Below, piece after piece: positions 26,728 to 35,409 of a stretch of DNA of 64,000 nucleotides. Each line of letters starts with the position of its first letter. The first letter of the stretch is position 1. Origin of the DNA: Nitrosovibrio sp. Nv6. Its GTDB lineage: Bacteria > Pseudomonadota > Gammaproteobacteria > Burkholderiales > Nitrosomonadaceae. The notes beneath the pieces are model-generated. The model searched no databases. It was not told the origin of the DNA and saw nothing but the letters and a program-made list of their open reading frames with translations. The DNA lies in contig NZ_FODX01000001.1 in assembly GCF_900110495.1 (NCBI RefSeq), positions 186,001-250,000 of the forward strand. Reading direction: 5' to 3'. A program made the translations under genes and the position numbers.

Positions 26728-26912
26728 CTATGATCCATCTGACTTTGTTTCAAGAAGGGTGAGGCTTTTCGCGCGCCTAAGCAGTCGCTCGACCTCTTCC
26801 TGATTGAGCCCTTCCGCCTGAATGATGTCGCCGTTATGGTTGTGATGATAACTTTTCTGCTATTTCGATATTTAAGGAATGCAACAATTATTGTTGAAAG
26901 GGCGCCCCACAT
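26728..26912 (-). pseudogene. Frameshifted fragment of a small membrane-anchored protein
   Basis: The first frame gives a membrane segment and basic anchor (MWGALSTIIVAFLKYRNSRK, then VIITT). A one-base shift near 26835 continues it as NGDIIQAEGLNQEEVERLLR, then RAKSLTLLETKSDGS and TAG at 26730-26728. The joined text has the pattern membrane helix, short beta strand, EGL-x3-EVERLL, which resembles the C-terminal part of effector-associated (EACC1-like) or similar anchor proteins. The N-terminal part is absent. The family link is weak; the frame break is clear. Confidence 0.35.
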
Positions 26913-27124
26913 GTATGGCGATAGCAGAACCTAATAATCCCCGAAGCAGCCGGCGAGACACCCGAGCGCTGTTCTCGTATGGTGTATTTCAGGTCATGCT
27001 CATTTAGCAACGACAGGAATGGACCAAAGCTATCTCTGAAGAGATGAACAGGAAGTGATTCCATATCTGTTTTATTTAGGTGACATGAAGGCAGGCAACT
27101 TACCTGGGGAACCGTCCGCTTGAT
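26913..27124. other. Short non-coding stretch within the decayed region
   Basis: No supported gene, repeat or RNA is visible between the membrane-anchor fragment and the GG-peptide-like frame. Confidence 0.3.
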
Positions 27125-27295
27125 TTAAAGCTGGACTCCAAACCCATAGAATGCACTAATCGCAGCGCCTAAGATGTTGCCGGCTCCCCCGACGACTCCC
27201 AGCAACAATTCATCCTGGGACGCTGCGGAGCCTTCAAAGCTCGATAACTTGATATATTCGCTCCAGAATAAACACATCGACATGAAGCGTGTCAT
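27125..27295 (-). CDS. Possible double-glycine leader peptide (bacteriocin-like)
   Basis: The frame ends with SQDELLLGVVGG followed by AGNILGAAISAFYGFGVQL and a stop. The first part fits the double-glycine leader pattern (L/S-x-x-E-L-x-x-V-x-G-G) and the 19-residue remainder is small, Gly/Ala-rich and hydrophobic, as in unmodified class II bacteriocins. Possible ATG starts at 27295, 27283 and 27277 have no clear ribosome site and the leader would be rather long. No peptidase-containing ABC exporter is in the window. It may be a real peptide, a fragment or chance. Confidence 0.25.
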   Translation of the reverse strand: MTRFMSMCLFWSEYIKLSSFEGSAASQDELLLGVVGGAGNILGAAISAFYGFGVQL

Positions 27296-27504
27296 GGATT
27301 CTGTGCGCGCATCGCTACTTACTATGTTATGAACTAGGGGAAAATGACGGTATTGGACTAAAGTACATCGGAGAACTGGTGTGGGTATTGGGGCGCAAAA
27401 AAGCCTGGTGAGGGCGGGGGAAAACAAAAACTGGAATAGCGAGCTACTTGTTGTATTAAGGTAACGTCTGATTCTGGATGCAGTGACGGTAGAGTGAGGG
27501 CGAT

Positions 27505-27527
27505 AAAAACCCGCCGAAGCGGGTTTT
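27505..27527 (-). terminator. Hairpin terminator after the 64-residue protein gene
   Basis: AAAACCCGC and GCGGGTTTT pair around a short CGAA/TTCG loop. Read leftward the stem is followed by a run of T. The same core (AAAACCCGCC...GCGGGTTTT) occurs again at 32069-32090 after the CsbD gene. Confidence 0.75.
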
Positions 27528-27539
27528 AGTTGTAGTAGT

Positions 27540-27734
27540 TCAGATCCGGTCTTTTGGAATTAGGTTCCCGTTCGAAAAGGCCAGCAATAGCTTTGCCAGT
27601 TCTTCACCAACTTCTGGGGGCTGCGTTCGAATCACTTTTGCTAAAATTTTAGAAGATCGCTCAAGCTCCTCGTTCCATAGTTTGGTCACATGTTCTTCCG
27701 CCCCGTTATCCTTCCTGCCGTCGCTTTTTTCCAT
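27540..27734 (-). CDS. Hypothetical helical protein of 64 residues
   Basis: The protein is highly charged and helical (MEKSDGRKDNGAEEHVTKLW, NEELERSSKILAKVI, EVGEELAKLLLAFSNG). GAGGGG precedes the ATG and a strong hairpin terminator follows its stop by 12 bases, so the small gene has proper transcription and translation signals. I do not recognise the family; there is no membrane segment, so it should be cytoplasmic. It may be a regulator or antitoxin-type protein, but no toxin partner is visible. Confidence 0.55.
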   Translation of the reverse strand: MEKSDGRKDNGAEEHVTKLWNEELERSSKILAKVIRTQPPEVGEELAKLLLAFSNGNLIPKDRI

Positions 27735-28031
27735 GTACCCCTCACACGGTTGATATTCGTTTCCTTAAGGTTTCGTGCGCAAAAAGCACATGTACAAGGT
27801 ATCGGATTGGGAGTGAACAGAACGTTAAATTTCTGTAAATTCTTTGTGATAGTGACCCTAAAAAACCGTCAGGTTAGGGTGGTTTAAGCTTCGAAGTAGA
27901 GTATTTTGCACTCAATAGAATATTTTTGTCAGTACTTCCCTAGAAATGCACGTATTTTTTATGAGTCAGGCTTGTGTTGCTCGCTTTGTTCACTACCGAG
28001 AGGTGGATTGCTCATTATCAAGGAGATTTTA

Positions 28032-28139
28032 ATGGTCGAGCCTGAGTTTTTTTATGCGCAAACATGCTTGGCAATACTTTGTTCTCTGTTTTCTTGGGCG
28101 AGCCTATCCTCAACCATTGGTATAAAATATCTCAGTTAA
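28032..28139 (+). CDS. Small single-helix membrane protein of 35 residues
   Basis: A strong AAGGAG lies 7 bases before ATG 28032. The peptide (MVEPEFFYAQTCLAILCSLF, SWASLSSTIGIKYLS) has one hydrophobic helix in its middle. Its stop overlaps the stop of the convergent exchanger gene by 3 bases. The ribosome site argues for translation; the function is unknown. The 297 bases before it hold no other gene. Confidence 0.4.
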   Translation: MVEPEFFYAQTCLAILCSLFSWASLSSTIGIKYLS

Positions 28140-29071
28140 CGTGTAAGAGTCGCCATCACATAAGCCATGTAGGCTGCTAACAGGCAAAATCCTCGCTGCC
28201 GCGAGATGACACCGTTGCGCGGCAGGATCAGCAGCACGGTCAGCACACCGACTACCAGTGCAACAGAGACCTCTCTGGGGGGTGCCTGGATAGGGTGGAT
28301 AACGGCGGCGATGCCGACGATCGCCAGTCCATTGAACAGGTTGCTCCCTAGTAAGATGCCCAACCCTAAATTGGCGTGACCACGCCAGCGGGAGAGTAGT
28401 GTGGTCACCAACTCGGGTAATGAGGTGCCGATGGCGACTACTGTCGCGCCAATCACATAATTATGCATACCCAGTGCGGCGGCGATGCCGCTCGCCCCGG
28501 CTACAAAAAGATGCCCAGCCAGAAGCAGGCACGTTAACCCCACAAGAAGGAAGAGCCAAGCATGGGTAGGCTTGCCTGGTGATTCCGTATCGGCCTTCGT
28601 CGTGTCCCGACGATACTTGGTCGCCTGCTTGGCAATCAAGACCAGCCAGAACGCGAATAGCATGAGCAAGAATGCCCCCTCTATACGCGACAACGTACCG
28701 TCGGCCGCAAATACCAGCAGGAGGATGGGCACAGCCAAGGCAAAGATGAAGTCACGGCGCAATTCGTTGAGATGGGCGGGTAGTGTCCCGAACAGTAGTG
28801 CAAGCCCCAGAACCAAGGCGATATTTACCACGTTGCTGCCCAATGCATCCCCCAGACCAATTTCCGGTCTGCCGGCTATTGCCGCCATGGTCGAAACAGT
28901 CAGTTCGGGGCTAGAGGTTGCGAAAGCTGCCAGGGAAGTGGCCACCAGCAGTTTAGGAAGGCGCCACAAAGACGCCACGCCGAGCACACCCCTAAGAAAA
29001 AATTCTCCACCCAGTGCAGCCAATGGAATGGCAGCTAGCAAAGCAAGGAGATCAGTCGTGGAGAGGGGCAT
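28136..29071 (-). CDS. Calcium/cation antiporter of the CaCA family (YrbG-like)
   Basis: This 311-residue membrane protein has about ten helices and the two inverted alpha repeats of Na+/Ca2+ exchangers. The first is LLVATSLAAFATSSPELTVS with GDALGSNVVNIALVLGLA (residues about 42-92). The second is ATVVAIGTSLPELVTTLLSR with GILLGSNLFNGLAIVGIAA (about 208-258). Conserved Glu and Asn/Ser residues in these repeats bind the cation. It exchanges Ca2+ or another cation for Na+ or H+ at the inner membrane. The gene stands alone within a region of decayed mobile DNA. Confidence 0.9.
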   Translation of the reverse strand: MPLSTTDLLALLAAIPLAALGGEFFLRGVLGVASLWRLPKLLVATSLAAFATSSPELTVSTMAAIAGRPEIGLGDALGSNVVNIALVLGLALLFGTLPAHLNELRRDFIFALAVPILLLVFAADGTLSRIEGAFLLMLFAFWLVLIAKQATKYRRDTTKADTESPGKPTHAWLFLLVGLTCLLLAGHLFVAGASGIAAALGMHNYVIGATVVAIGTSLPELVTTLLSRWRGHANLGLGILLGSNLFNGLAIVGIAAVIHPIQAPPREVSVALVVGVLTVLLILPRNGVISRQRGFCLLAAYMAYVMATLTR

Positions 29072-30321
29072 AGTCGTTATGTTGATTTCCGGAAGATACT
29101 CAGCGCTTATGCCTATAAGACACGATGCCCAATGAACAAATCGTGCTGAGGTAACTCACAGGCAACAGAACACGAACGCCACAATAATAGCGGCGGTATT
29201 GCGGCCAATGGCAATCCAAATCGATCTATCGCCCATCTTCGGTTATAAGCAAGCAGCGCAAGCAAACATGAGCATGGAGAACGCGTAGCAAATGGCGGAG
29301 GAAGCCCGGTAATCATAACCATTTTGCCCGTGCTTACCCACCGTCCCATAAAAATTCCAAGCTGCGCCGCTCTGGCTGCATGTGAGCCGTCTCCGCGACG
29401 CAATACCCATTGGTAACAGCGAAACCATCATTGGGTCCTGCCGCAAGAATAGTGATGAGTATCGCGATGATAATTGGCTACCGAGCTTTAATGCATCACC
29501 GACAAATGATCGCAACGCGAGCGTTGCGATATATGTGGTTGCGAACGCAAGGGAGAGAGAATTCATTCCCGAGGGCAAGAAACTCGTGCACGTGGGTAAG
29601 AAATCCGCGACTATGAACGGGCTCACAATAAAAGCACGAAAATATCACGTACGCGAAAGATTCATGGTTCTGCATTAGTGCCGCAACAAACAGTTGTCAA
29701 ACTCGACGCTCCAGCACTGAAACCAGGAGCAAGTATGGCCCACTACGTTATTTATACGAGAACCGGCGCGGGATATGTCAAACGAGTCAGAGACTTTTCA
29801 AGCCATTATCCCCACCAGCTTTTACACCGCTATTTTCACAAAGAATTGCTCGTTGGCTTCCCCGAGCACATCGTATTCTGGGCGAACCGTGAAGGCCCTA
29901 GCATGGGCGTCGCGCCGCAATCTGGGGGTAAGCAAAACCCACCTGATCAGGAGCGGGTTTTGGCCGGCTAACCCAGGGTTGGCGGGTTTCGAATACTGAT
30001 AGTTAATCAACCTTTATATTGAAAACCATAGTAGAAGTTTCCAGTCATCCGGGCGCCGCCGCTGGGCTATGGTATTGGAGGCGAAGACGGAGACAGTTAC
30101 TCATGTTGTTAATGGCGAGGGATGCAAAGGGCACGGTTATCCAGGACGCGGCTACCGATGGAAATCCGGAAATGGAGGAAGCTGCTGCTGCCATCATGGG
30201 AGGAAATGGATCGGTTGAAGTCATGGGTTCGTGGAAGAGGCGATGACGGAGCGTGGCAAGTGTCATTCAGCAAGAACCGGCAAAGTATGTTAAAACGGCT
30301 GAAACGAATCAGGAGAAAAAA
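29072..30321. other. Degenerate region without a supported gene
   Basis: About 1.25 kb in which no frame carries a recognisable domain with a proper start. Some frames are hydrophobic or low in complexity (for example minus strand 29243-29626), which may be remnants of lost genes. No repeat or RNA gene was seen. Confidence 0.4.
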
Positions 30322-30597
30322 ATGCAATTACTATACAACCCTGATATATACCCGGATCAGATCCGGGAAGTGATATTGCAATCAGGGCAGACCGGGATCG
30401 AGATCGCCAACCGGTGGATGATGGGGTGGCCGAAGCGAGTAGTGAACCTTCTGGTTCAGGACATGTACGAAGACGTGTTTCAGTATCAGCTTCTGCAGGA
30501 ACAGGACGTGATCGCAAGGGCATCCAGCCTAGGCCATCTTGCGCCGATGGAGATCGTCGTGATGTCGGGCCTGAGCCTGGAGCCCCCGGAAGTGTAG
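30322..30597 (+). CDS. Hypothetical protein of 91 residues
   Basis: The frame starts at ATG 30322 with AGGAG 7 bases upstream. The protein (MQLLYNPDIYPDQIREVILQ, TGIEIANRWMMGWPKRVVN, EDVFQYQLLQEQDVIARAS, LAPMEIVVMSGLSLEPPEV) has no membrane helix and looks like a compact helical protein. I do not know the family. The coding sequence after its stop still looks protein-like in other frames, so the gene might once have been longer. Confidence 0.45.
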   Translation: MQLLYNPDIYPDQIREVILQSGQTGIEIANRWMMGWPKRVVNLLVQDMYEDVFQYQLLQEQDVIARASSLGHLAPMEIVVMSGLSLEPPEV

Positions 30598-30742
30598 AGG
30601 ATTTCACAGACGCTGAAGTAGCGCGGGTTCGGCCTCTCGGAAACTCGCTGGGTTTCCCGAACTCGCCCTCACGCAGATCCCTCTCATCAGCCCCGGGCTG
30701 CCGCCAGACAGTGCGGAGACGATTTGCCTGATGGCCACGTGA

Positions 30743-30937
30743 CCTGTTCCTGGGGATCTTAAGGCAGCACTTAGCCCCGAAGCTGCCGCACTGGTCGATG
30801 CAGTGTGCGCCGACCTGGATCCGTTGCACTTGGCAGATGCGCGCGTGCATCATGTTTCCCGCGATGTTCATCCCAACTGGCCTGCCGATAAATATCACCC
30901 TGGAGTTATGGTAGAAAAATTTGAATTCCTTGGCTGA
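30743..30937 (+). pseudogene. Coding-like fragment without a start codon
   Basis: After a stop at 30740-30742 the frame reads PVPGDLKAALSPEAAALVDA, VCADLDPLHLADARVHH, VSRDVHPNWPADKYHPG and ends VMVEKFEFLG at TGA 30935-30937. It has normal amino-acid balance but no usable start, so it is probably the C-terminal piece of a lost gene. No family is recognised. Confidence 0.35.
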
Positions 30938-30978
30938 TCGCTCATTCTGAAGTTAACATTTTGCATATTTTAACTTCA

Positions 30979-31662
30979 TCATCGGCGTAAAATGGCCCAC
31001 CAGCGCGCTATGTTGAGGAGTGTCATCAAGGAAGCAGCAACGTACGTCCATGCCGCAGCATTTAGCAAACGTCGGGCGTGCGGCAAATCCCCATCGATCA
31101 GATAACGCTTCCGCTCCAGCATTGGTAAGGCTCGGGCAAAACTCGCATTCAATTCCATTGGCAAGGTGAGCGCATGCACAAGCGTGGCACTTCCCAGTGT
31201 CAGAATGCCGCCGACAAGAAATAGCAATCCTGCCGCAGGAGATCGCAATATCGTCATAATTACAGGAGTCAGCATCAGGATACCGGCACCCAGTTTCTCC
31301 ACAGGCGCAACCCATTGCACCAGCCTGGTACGCAAGGCAAAAGGCGGATAGTTATCCTGATCCTGCATGGCGTGTCCGACTTCATGCGCTGCAACCGCTA
31401 TGGCTGTCAATGAGCGGCCGTTAAACTTGTCCGGTGTGAGACGGACCGCTTTTTCCAACGGTTCATAGTGGTCGCCCGATTCGGTTACCTCCACCCGGAT
31501 ATGTTGCAAATTGGCCTGATCCAGTAAATCGCGGGCGAGTTGTGCTCCCGTGAATGAATAGCGATCAGACGGTTCACTATATTTTTCCATGGTATGTTTA
31601 ACCCAGTAGGAAGGCCCGACAACCAGGAGAACGATAAAACAGACCAATATCAGATAAATCAT
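30979..31662 (-). CDS. Membrane zinc metalloprotease, YugP family
   Basis: The 227-residue protein has an N-terminal membrane helix (MIYLILVCFIVLLVVGPSYW), the zinc-binding motif AAHEVGHAMQ (His93, Glu94, His97), then three more membrane helices and the conserved ALTLPMELNASFARALPML segment. This is the standard architecture of the YugP-like zinc-dependent peptidases (about 225-230 residues). Its substrate is unknown; it is likely to act in membrane protein quality control. No operon partner is visible. Confidence 0.88.
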   Translation of the reverse strand: MIYLILVCFIVLLVVGPSYWVKHTMEKYSEPSDRYSFTGAQLARDLLDQANLQHIRVEVTESGDHYEPLEKAVRLTPDKFNGRSLTAIAVAAHEVGHAMQDQDNYPPFALRTRLVQWVAPVEKLGAGILMLTPVIMTILRSPAAGLLFLVGGILTLGSATLVHALTLPMELNASFARALPMLERKRYLIDGDLPHARRLLNAAAWTYVAASLMTLLNIARWWAILRR

Positions 31663-32068
31663 GATGGAAAAGACTAGTAAAAAAATAACTTTAATGGGGA
31701 CTGTCTAATGACAACCTATCGGTAGCTTTTGATCTACAACGCTCGAAATAATTTCTTATTGCGAATCAAGTAAAGCTCGCAGGAGATAAGCCCGTCAAAA
31801 TCAGTGGCAAAAAACACATTGGCTTGAAAGATGAGATGGGTGCACATGGCGGAGGCGTTCGAAATAGAAACGCCAGCGTCTCAAGCTGCAAAAGGGGGAC
31901 GGTTCCTTCTTCCAAGCCCGTCGTAGAGCTGGATGGCAGGCCTACTGATTTCGGAATGCTGCCTGCTGGACGAAAGTACATTCGAGTTTTAGTGCGGGTA
32001 TTTGCGAGATCTGGTAGTAAAAGCGGGGAGGGAAGTGTTACTACTTATTATGGAACAGTAAGGCAATA
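31663..32068. other. Intergenic region, no supported gene
   Basis: About 400 bases. A plus-strand frame at 31824-32069 has no ribosome site and no recognisable domain. The part near 31670-31760 may hold the protease promoter. Confidence 0.4.
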
Positions 32069-32090
32069 AAAACCCGCCGGAGCGGGTTTT
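32069..32090 (-). terminator. Hairpin terminator after csbD-like gene
   Basis: AAACCCGC and GCGGGTTT pair around CGGA. Read leftward from the CsbD gene, the hairpin is followed by a T-run. The stem and its flanks match the terminator at 27505-27527. Confidence 0.72.
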
Positions 32091-32119
32091 GAGGGGAGAA
32101 GAAACTGACGAACGATGCT

Positions 32120-32305
32120 CTAGAGCTTGTTGGCAGCGTCTTTGACCGATTCCTTGGCATCTCCAACCCCTTTCTGTATTTTGCCTTCCCCCTGTTTGGC
32201 GAGCCCTTTGGCTTGCTGTTCTTTGCTCCCTGTCAACTCGCCCATGTCCTGTTGGGCCTTTCCGGCGATATCTTTCGCAGTACCTTTGACCTGATCCTTA
32301 TTCAT
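32120..32305 (-). CDS. CsbD family stress protein
   Basis: This 61-residue protein has the CsbD-like repeat pattern: MNKDQVKGTAKDIAGKAQQD, GELTGSKEQQAKGLAKQGEG and KIQKGVGDAKESVKDAANKL. It is highly charged, glycine-spaced and likely cytoplasmic. In other bacteria CsbD proteins are made under general stress; their biochemical role is not known. AAGGAG precedes the ATG at good spacing and a hairpin terminator follows, so it is a single-gene unit. Confidence 0.9.
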   Translation of the reverse strand: MNKDQVKGTAKDIAGKAQQDMGELTGSKEQQAKGLAKQGEGKIQKGVGDAKESVKDAANKL

Positions 32306-32479
32306 CGCAGTTCTCCTTTGAGGAATGATGTAACAGGAACACAGATTAACAGATGAGTCCTGCTTATACTGTGCGATAGAACACAGATAGAGCCGCCAGG
32401 GACAAGGATGGCTGAAATGACGATGGGTAAGAACAGGCAGAAGTATCGAGTGGCCTGTGTGTTCACTATATTGTTTATT

Positions 32480-34393
32480 TCATGCCAGTTTGCGGCTTTG
32501 CAAGCGAGGCGATTCCGCTGCAGCGCTTGTTGCTCTCACAGGCTTCCTGGATGCTGAACCTATCACGCTACGGAAGAAATTAACCAGTTTCGGCACATGA
32601 TGATCGAACGTAAAAAGGTGCCGCTGCTGCCAAACCCGCTCTCGGATAGTTTTCAATTTTTCGTGATCTCGTAGCTGGGCGGCAAGCTCATCCATCGTAT
32701 CAAAAAATATTCCGGTACCAAGCTGCTTCGATAATGTTTTGGTGGCGACGAGTGCGCCATCGTTTGCCTTTTGGAGCATCGGCAGACCGGCTGCCGCAAG
32801 AGTGCTTAGTCGGGCCGGGTAGTTCAGGTCATCCCAGTTTGCCCTCCGGATTTCACCTCCGTTGCTGCTGTCAAAGAGGTGCAGCCAGCCTGCGTCATAT
32901 TGGGAAAACTCTTCGGTCCAGCGGCTCTGGTCTACGTTGGGATGCAAATGCAGATACCCGGGGGCCATCGCCTGGATTTTTTCAATCCACTGCAGCCACC
33001 GTCCATGAGTTATCTCCCCGTAAAAATGCAGATGAATGCCATGGGTAGCAAATTCCTCCACATGATGCGGGTGCAGGCCAATCGGCCGACCTGGCGACAC
33101 TGTATGAATTTCGCCGTCGCTATCGAATGAGGAACGCAGTGGCCTTCGCAGCTGATCGAACCAGTCGCGCTTTGGCAAATCGCCGTCCAGCACATGAGTT
33201 GGCTTGCTCAGCGACAGGCCCGGAACGATGGTATCGAACCAGTCCCGCATTTCCGGGCTCGAGAAGATCTGCCCATCCGAATACTGATGCAGGTCGATCA
33301 ATTGTGGCCAGGTTCCCTTTTCCAGGCAAATGAATGGCCCCTCCTTGAAATGCCAGACGAACGGAATGTCGGGGGTTGCCATTAATACCTCATGCGCAAA
33401 CGGCACTGCCTGCCAGTTTAGCAGCGCGTAGATAACATCCGGTTGGATCTGCTTTATCGCTTCTCGCCAGTTGTCTCGCGGCAGATCCTCAACATGTCCG
33501 AAAGGTACTGGTCCAACCGTGTTGAACCAGGTTGGATTTTGCATCCACAGGCCATACAGCTTGTGCCCCTGCTCTTCCAGTGCAAGCACGCGGTCGGCGT
33601 TGTACGCCAGTTCACCGACCAGAAGTATCTTCAGCCCATCGCTGGCTCTCGGCGTATCCGGCCGTTCGCGCATCATACGATAGTAGCTCGCCTCATCGAT
33701 AGAATGGCCTACCGAGGTATGAAAGCGCATCGGTTCGTCGACACGGTAATGCGAGCGAAACGGATTAATGCCGCCTTCCGGCTCCTGCATGATCTTGTGC
33801 CGTTGCATCGGATGGGATACCCATTCGCACGTGATGCTGTTGCTGCGAGCAAAAGCGCCGAGGGGGCGCAGCAGTCCCCAGTAGAGCCGCTCCAGGTCAT
33901 CTGATTCCAATTCTTTGCGCTCCAGCCAGCGAGCCGATGTTTTTCGATGCATGCACTGCACCAGTTGCAAGGGAAATCCGGGAATCTGCCCGTCAGTGTG
34001 CCGGTTGTAATGGTGGCATATGCCGGAATAAGCCAGCACGGCTCCCGTCTGCGTCTCAAGACATGTCTTCAGATTGCGCAGATGATCTCGATAATAAATA
34101 TCATCACTGGGCAAGTAAGCGATAAGCGGCGCTTTCGCTTTGGAGATGGCTTCATTCAAGGCATGTCCAAGCCCATGGTTTTTTGCCCGCCGGTAATAGC
34201 GGATGCGTCCGTCGCTCAAGTACGTGGATACCACTTCCGCTGTTGCATCCCGCGATCCGTCGTCGATAATTATTGCTTCCCAGTCGGGCAGGATTTGCGA
34301 CTGGAGGCTGTCCAGCGCCCGTCCAATGAAACTCGCTTGTTGGTAAGTCGGGATCACTACACTGACGGATGGAGAGTATGGCTGCGTCATCAT
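32480..34393 (-). CDS. Two-domain glycosyltransferase (GT2 + GT4-like)
   Basis: The 637-residue protein starts with a family 2 glycosyltransferase domain: VSVVIPTYQQASFIGRALDS, AIIIDDGSRDATAE and YLPSDDIYY with the metal-binding DD at about residues 97-98. After a linker, residues about 260-620 form a second GT-B-like domain (KILLVGELAYNADRVLALEE, HEVLMATPDIPFVWHFKEGP, a C-terminal segment with LNYPARLSTLAAAGLPMLQK). It probably transfers two sugars in an envelope or exopolysaccharide pathway. The start is placed after AAGGAA. It is single, without other polysaccharide genes nearby, which is odd. Confidence 0.8.
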   Translation of the reverse strand: MMTQPYSPSVSVVIPTYQQASFIGRALDSLQSQILPDWEAIIIDDGSRDATAEVVSTYLSDGRIRYYRRAKNHGLGHALNEAISKAKAPLIAYLPSDDIYYRDHLRNLKTCLETQTGAVLAYSGICHHYNRHTDGQIPGFPLQLVQCMHRKTSARWLERKELESDDLERLYWGLLRPLGAFARSNSITCEWVSHPMQRHKIMQEPEGGINPFRSHYRVDEPMRFHTSVGHSIDEASYYRMMRERPDTPRASDGLKILLVGELAYNADRVLALEEQGHKLYGLWMQNPTWFNTVGPVPFGHVEDLPRDNWREAIKQIQPDVIYALLNWQAVPFAHEVLMATPDIPFVWHFKEGPFICLEKGTWPQLIDLHQYSDGQIFSSPEMRDWFDTIVPGLSLSKPTHVLDGDLPKRDWFDQLRRPLRSSFDSDGEIHTVSPGRPIGLHPHHVEEFATHGIHLHFYGEITHGRWLQWIEKIQAMAPGYLHLHPNVDQSRWTEEFSQYDAGWLHLFDSSNGGEIRRANWDDLNYPARLSTLAAAGLPMLQKANDGALVATKTLSKQLGTGIFFDTMDELAAQLRDHEKLKTIRERVWQQRHLFTFDHHVPKLVNFFRSVIGSASRKPVRATSAAAESPRLQSRKLA

Positions 34394-35071
34394 GTTTTCC
34401 TTCTTGGTTGCGCCCCGGAACCGGGCCAACTCCTGCCGGATAGGTAAGTATAGTCATAAGGGGGCTGTCCGGTTGCGCTTTTTGATATACCTCTGTAATC
34501 GGATGGGATAAAAACTTTTTCTATTTGCAGAGGCAACGGCACCGGCGCTGAATCACGAGGGGACCTTGTTCAGAGAGAATCAAGGGCCCCCGTGGCATTG
34601 ACCGGGAAGCTGAGCATTGCTTTAACCTCAGGAAACGTAGCCCATATCATGTCTCCCACGACAAGGCCTTACCTGCGACTACTCGTGATCTGTCAGCAGC
34701 AGGTTGTGCGACTGGGAGCAATGTTGGCAACATTTTGCGCCGGAGTGCAGCATGCAGCGGATTCAGCGACTTTGGACGTGTCGACGCCATAGATTTCGAC
34801 CTCGCCAAGTGTGCGATAAATCTCCCAATCGATGCCCTGCATAAGAATCCCTTTTGCAAACCTCCTCATAAAGATTTTCGCGTCCCAGCTGTGAAAAAGC
34901 TACGTTAGTCACTCCGGTCGATCCAGTTCCTGCACCAGAAGGCTGTTATTTATTCTTTTAGCATGAGCTTGCAGCGGTAATTATCCGGGCCTATAAAGAA
35001 TTCAGGATCACCTCAATAGGCTGCGCGAAAGCGCATTTGAACATCCTGGCTTTAGGGTAACCAGGGAGCCG
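34394..35071. other. Intergenic region, no firm gene
   Basis: About 680 bases. A short minus-strand frame (34842-34693, 49 residues, starting MQGIDWEIYRTLGEVEIYG) has protein-like composition but no known family and only a weak ribosome site. Otherwise nothing is supported. Confidence 0.35.
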
Positions 35072-35302
35072 ATGATGAAAGAAGATTTCATAGCAACTAC
35101 TGACCGCATCCAATTAGAACCCCAGGATCTTTACGCTATTGACCAGCTTGCGCAGAAAACAAGGCAGCCCACGGAAAAAGTAAAAAGAATTTATGCTGAC
35201 GTGATCTTGCGCCTGCGTTCAGGCGCCCGAATCCAGAGCTTCCTGACCTTGCTGACAAGCAAGAAAGTGCGTGACATACTGCGCAAAACGGAGAAACCTT
35301 AG
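35072..35302 (+). CDS. DUF3562 domain protein
   Basis: This 76-residue protein fits DUF3562: YAIDQLAQKTRQPTEKVKRI, YADVILRLRSGARIQSFLTL, LTSKKVRDILRK. The first half looks like a small helix-turn-helix (cysteine-free, basic), so DNA binding is possible but unproven. GGGAG precedes ATGATG. It is a single gene in the stress region. Confidence 0.75.
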   Translation: MMKEDFIATTDRIQLEPQDLYAIDQLAQKTRQPTEKVKRIYADVILRLRSGARIQSFLTLLTSKKVRDILRKTEKP

Positions 35303-35409
35303 GCGTGAGGATTATTTCTGCGGCCACTTGTTCTTTGTGGCGCAGTCAAGGCTGGAATGATGGATTCGAGCAGGGCTAGAGCGCCTGTGGCGCCCTGGCC
35401 CTTGCAGGG

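Noticed and set aside
30290..30898. Minus-strand frame of 202 codons
   Set aside because: It is antisense to the 91-residue gene with a good ribosome site and shows Ser/Arg/Pro-rich shadow composition without any domain.
23525..32000. Right attachment site repeat of tRNA-Cys
   Set aside because: I looked for the last bases of the tRNA (CGACCCCCGCCTCCA) to the right and saw no second copy, so the right border of the element remains undefined.
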